Part shown: in pieces, positions 61,901 through 64,000 of the stretch
How the letters are laid out: every line of letters starts with the position of its first letter
Numbering within the stretch: the first letter of the stretch is position 1
Assembly (NCBI GenBank): GCA_018676675.1
Contig: JABHEG010000028.1
Location: 62,001 to 126,000 of the forward strand
From: Lentisphaerota bacterium
Lineage (GTDB): Bacteria > Verrucomicrobiota > Lentisphaeria > Oligosphaerales > JABHEG01
DNA length: 64,000 bases
Direction of reading: 5' to 3'
Position numbers and translations under genes: made by a program
The notes under the pieces: generated by a model
What the model was told of the DNA's origin: nothing
Database searches by the model: none
What the model saw: only the letters and a program-made list of their open reading frames with translations

Positions 61901-62239
61901 CATCTTGCCCGAGCTCTTCTCAGCACTGTACTCGTACTCATCAATCAACATTTCAGTGTTACGCCCAAGGTGCACGATCGTCCCGTCGCTGAAGCTGATC
62001 TGAACCCGCCCTCTGGCACCGGTGTTCACCGTGTCCCCCTCAAAAATCGACTCTCGAATGGCGAGAGCACGCCGGACATTGGTCGGAGAGACGGCTTCCA
62101 CCTTACCACGTACAGCAACGACCCTCCCGACCGGCTTGGGAGCGGCGCTCCCAGCTACGGGTTGTGCATGCAACCCGGGCACCGCAAGGAGTATGCAGCC
62201 TGAGAGCAAAATAGAGCGGAGCGTGGCGAATGTCTTCAT
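58976..62239 (-). CDS. Large secreted FecR-domain protein with acidic linker, Ig-like repeats and a beta-barrel-like tail
   Basis: A 1087-residue exported protein with a signal peptide ending near residue 25 (H-A-Q), chosen from the ATG at 62239 with GGAGG upstream. Residues about 50-150 are a FecR domain (R-V-Q-I-S-F-S-D-G-T-I-V-H-L-G; then T-P-T-A-T-I-G-I-R-G-S-F). Next comes an Asp-rich acidic linker (about 200-240), two Ig-like repeats with G-D-G-T-W-E-L-D-G and G-D-G-T-W-G-L-A-G (about 300-460), and a long unfamiliar region. The C-terminal 200 residues (W-G-Y-W near 895, Q-G-D-F-F-G-P-E near 1040) resemble transferrin-binding-protein-like barrels. Probable surface adhesin or sensor with sugar or calcium binding; function is inferred only. 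Confidence 0.75.
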   Translation of the reverse strand: MKTFATLRSILLSGCILLAVPGLHAQPVAGSAAPKPVGRVVAVRGKVEAVSPTNVRRALAIRESIFEGDTVNTGARGRVQISFSDGTIVHLGRNTEMLIDEYEYSAEKSSGKMVTHVKSGVFRVMGGAITKIAPDNFRTVTPTATIGIRGSFYMGSVNQQVLKVVFLGGRGIWVRNEHGGEDIETPGYGTSVRPGERPAAPRRYAVQELTSLVDDLLAVGEEEDDDGPAPDGDDDDDDGGLPPIDDGDDDDDDDDTPIPPAETQDSGEQDPASQVQQESTRDSQDRDATPPIVTVVAQETRDATPTLTGTVDDPTATVSVTIGGQAFDAVNQGDGTWELDGASFAGAPLADDTYEVVAQALDAAGNPGQGQGSLLIDTTPPLAAADPLTRRDFTPALTGTIDDPEVAVEVTVNGVVYQAENNGDGTWGLAGALIATPLSDGSYDVSVAATDRLGNPMQENFADALTVTTAGAQSVGRVDGETAAGGVSLDVRDVGEASARAAGDLLFSLSVDGVAPAEPGGIYAGTATTGGEHTVSLSGNELGVPFSHAYDNLGEFFVFTAGLESAEYGNSRGGRGTVNELGEPPDPAENPDAYAVEGAYLSMLDDGEGYDFVELGFAGIPSYVLPKTGLAAYSGPLLLVEGQPDGTTFSELSGAITARANFRSGKVMGNIVTDQGATGLTFVGDISGAGLENVVLLGGGVADGGAGGAEGMPFVLNTADAFGQFYGSAHQGLGLYLEAEELALLDQASVGDLSLAGGLYLASELFEVPGGQVAWSGFVIGVAEDIEAPDQDPVLLLNALDTAARGSNTGLSLQLDRDNGTVTGWMSLSTPEGDAEPFVLQIGGPSQSADGTATTSSTAADGGRAAATGSNSAYVSDKGFAAELAAIESVRSLSTNQNGNYMVTAPVEEQVSDWLTWGYWAASYQGANGEIRHVHMPGAYWVAGEPTPRSYIRSLIGTTGAMGVYSGGALCTTLQNGLPPEEMTGTSNLTVFFDTRLVNGTLAFPELSLNATGVVDPAGNGFSGSIASVNAGTAGGGAAVTPVTSQLQGDFFGPEANAVGGSFAAEVASPNSQAIETRYIGVFAADK

Positions 62240-62374
62240 TGTAGTCTTGCCTCCATTCTCACGCGCTGTCGGGCAGCCCTCCGAACGGGAATCGCCCGTC
62301 AGCACGATGGTCATTCTTGTCAGAACACTACACTCCAGGCATCACGATTCACAGCGTTTTCCTACCGGGAACAC

Positions 62375-64000
62375 TCATTCAACCGGCTCTGGGGTCCGTA
62401 TCCCACCCAGACTGAAGCTCTGTCCCCGCCGGACCTCCATCCAGTAACCCGATCCGCAGCGGAGCTCATTGTCGTTGACGTAGCCTGTCCCGTCCCACGC
62501 GTAAGGACGAGGCGTTGCCGCCCCGTCGGGACGAACCAACCACTCGGGGCGCGAAGGGGCAAAATCGGGCGCCGAGACGGCCCCCACAAGATGCCACCCC
62601 GGGGGCAGTTCCCGGGCTGCATCGCGGACAGCATGCCCGTGGATGGGAATGGTAGTCGCATCACCATCGTGGAACACCCAGTAGCCCATCCCCGGGGAGA
62701 GGGCCTGCACGCTCACGTAGTCGCCATCTTGCCACCCCCAAACAGGCCCTACTATTGTGCTGCCAAGAACCGCTTCAACCGACGAATCCAAGGGAGCCAG
62801 CGGGACTGAAATCAGGTTCCACCCCGTCTGCAGGGGGAGATTAAAGACAAGCTCCGACCGGGTGATGGAGATCATCACCGTAGCTTGCCCGGGCGCATAG
62901 CCCTCCGCCCGCACCTCATAGGTGAACTGATCACTCTCTTCGGCAGTGTCATCGAAGCTCAGGGAAGACGGATCGGACACATAGACGAAGCTGCCGTCCG
63001 CACTAAGGGCGACCGTTCCCTTCGCCGGTTCAGTCAGGAGCGTCACTTCGCGCACCGAGGTTCTGGTCACACTGTCATTGGCCAGAACGCCCGGGGCTGA
63101 AGGCTCAAGTACCGCGAACTCCTCTGTGGAGTAAGCATCATCGGTTGCCGGCACACGTCTTTCGTAGATCGAGACAAAGGTCGGGGGGCTGACAGCAGTC
63201 GCCCCGTCACTGTCCGTTACTCGGATACGTACCTCGTGGACCCCAACCGGGAGATCCTCCACAGTAACGGTGAATGGTCCATCTGCGAGGAGGGTGCCCT
63301 TCGGCCCCCGTCCCATGTCAGCGGGGATCTCCTGCTCGCCGATCAGGAACACGACGTGAGTAATCTCACCGTCGAGATCAACCCCATCGGCGGCCAGCAA
63401 GAGCGGTTCGCCAAGCACTCCCCAGGCCCCAGCCTGCCCGAGCACGTGTGGGGCCTCTGCCATGGCCGGCAAGTTCGCAGCCGGGACCGCAAATCGGAAC
63501 GCCTGAGTCACGCCATCTCGAAGCCCGTACCCAACCACGTCACCGGCATCATTGATGGCCGTAGCGCTCTGAAGGTCCCATTCTCCAGCCGCCCCCCAAA
63601 GCAGTCCATTGAGGTCCAAGACAGCGCCACGTGCATCCCACAGAACAGCGTGCAACGCCCCGATCTCATTCTCGGCCCAGCCGACGGCGCGTCCTTCTGC
63701 GTTGACCGCCAGGGCGCAACTGTAGACTCCGCCCAGCCCAGCCAGCTCCTCGGCCTCACCCTCCCGCCAGCGAGTCGCCTTGAGGGCGCCATCCGCGTCA
63801 GCACGTTGCCCCACGATGACACCACTGTCGCTGATGTCGTACGCGACGCTTCGATAGGGTGGATTCGGGTCCAGCGGGACCATCTGGCCATCGCGATAGA
63901 GAAAGGCCGTGGTGACACTGGTTGCGGTTGCTGACTCACCAACAATCTCCCCGCGCGCATTGATCGCATACGCAACGCTCTGGGCCCCACCCAATGTCCC
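62375..64000 (-). CDS. HAF-repeat secreted protein, partial at the window edge
   Basis: The frame runs off the right edge, so the N terminus is missing; the visible part is about 541 residues. It starts within an extracellular HAF repeat (L-G-G-A-Q-S-V-A-Y-A-I-N) and has about four copies of the repeat, with centres A-Y-A-I-N-A-R-G-E-I-V-G, A-Y-D-I-S-D-S-G-V-I-V-G, A-L-A-V-N-A-E-G-R-A-V-G and A-T-A-I-N-D-A-G-D-V-V-G. Next are Ig/cadherin-like domains (D-D-A-Y-S-T-E-E, V-L-A-N-D-S; then G-S-F-V-Y-V-S-D near 347) and a closing domain that begins T-G-W-N-L-I-S-V-P. No transmembrane anchor is seen. It probably belongs to a cell-surface or secreted structural protein encoded with the FecR gene. 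Confidence 0.75.
   Translation of the reverse strand, partial: GTLGGAQSVAYAINARGEIVGESATATSVTTAFLYRDGQMVPLDPNPPYRSVAYDISDSGVIVGQRADADGALKATRWREGEAEELAGLGGVYSCALAVNAEGRAVGWAENEIGALHAVLWDARGAVLDLNGLLWGAAGEWDLQSATAINDAGDVVGYGLRDGVTQAFRFAVPAANLPAMAEAPHVLGQAGAWGVLGEPLLLAADGVDLDGEITHVVFLIGEQEIPADMGRGPKGTLLADGPFTVTVEDLPVGVHEVRIRVTDSDGATAVSPPTFVSIYERRVPATDDAYSTEEFAVLEPSAPGVLANDSVTRTSVREVTLLTEPAKGTVALSADGSFVYVSDPSSLSFDDTAEESDQFTYEVRAEGYAPGQATVMISITRSELVFNLPLQTGWNLISVPLAPLDSSVEAVLGSTIVGPVWGWQDGDYVSVQALSPGMGYWVFHDGDATTIPIHGHAVRDAARELPPGWHLVGAVSAPDFAPSRPEWLVRPDGAATPRPYAWDGTGYVNDNELRCGSGYWMEVRRGQSFSLGGIRTPEPVE

Noticed and set aside
1..64000. CRISPR array, rRNA, tRNA, intact insertion sequence or phage genes
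   Set aside because: No regular repeat-spacer array, no conserved RNA gene sequence and no transposase, integrase or phage structural gene was recognised on either strand.

Overview
This 64 kb window of high-GC DNA (no counter run, but clearly G+C rich) is dense bacterial chromosome with short intergenic gaps, Shine-Dalgarno starts and frequent 4-bp stop/start overlaps. The gene mix is three sulfatases, a GH95 fucosidase, a heparinase II/III-like lyase, a DUF4838 glycosidase, SGNH hydrolase, uroporphyrinogen-decarboxylase-like (MtaA-type) proteins, Gfo/Idh/MocA dehydrogenase, FecR and HAF-repeat secreted proteins. That suggests a polysaccharide-degrading, probably anaerobic bacterium of the Kiritimatiellota/Lentisphaerota/Planctomycetota kind. 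This taxonomic guess is inference; no rRNA, tRNA, CRISPR array, phage or intact transposase was seen.

Layout. 1-6.4 kb: hemolysin-III-type membrane protein, then a polysaccharide cassette (heparinase-like lyase and SGNH hydrolase) on the minus strand. 6.5-8.2 kb: divergent gltX with an atypical middle region. 8.3-12.9 kb: two tandem QueG-like iron-sulfur proteins and a secreted DUF4838 hydrolase. 13.2-17.0 kb: an operon of exported VWA protein, membrane histidine kinase and OmpR-type regulator, with a direct-repeat array in front. 17.1-21.9 kb: cytoplasmic sulfatase, a fused DAHP synthase/prephenate dehydratase, a 254-bp MITE-like element, and an MtaA/UroD-family protein. 22.0-29.4 kb: yccF and pgi (minus), then TPR protein, mutL and GH95 fucosidase (plus). 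29.4-37.3 kb: assorted catabolic genes (UroD-like, SDR, N-acyl-D-amino-acid deacylase, flavodoxin, MocA dehydrogenase, sulfatase). 37.3-42.7 kb: gspF, gspE, an LTXXQ-like periplasmic protein and an exported sulfatase (minus). 42.9-47.7 kb: five tightly packed plus-strand genes (D-threonine-aldolase-like, DUF3830, 3-hydroxyacyl-CoA-dehydrogenase-like, metallo-beta-lactamase fold, FAD oxidoreductase), closed by a clear terminator. 47.7-50.4 kb: fmt-rng. 50.7-54.6 kb: MrfB-MrfA-type nuclease/helicase pair. 54.6-64 kb (minus): HAF-repeat protein, FecR giant, HD hydrolase, manA, S1-domain protein and purine nucleoside phosphorylase.

The most promising undescribed unit is the five-gene operon at 42.9-47.7 kb. 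It pairs a D-specific PLP aldolase-like enzyme with DUF3830 and three redox/hydrolytic enzymes, and an N-acyl-D-amino-acid deacylase lies about 9 kb upstream. I read it as a candidate D-hydroxy-amino-acid catabolic route. Other notable items are the MITE, the DAHPS-PDT fusion, the atypical GluRS, the RNase G with a basic insert, and several palindromic intergenic elements.
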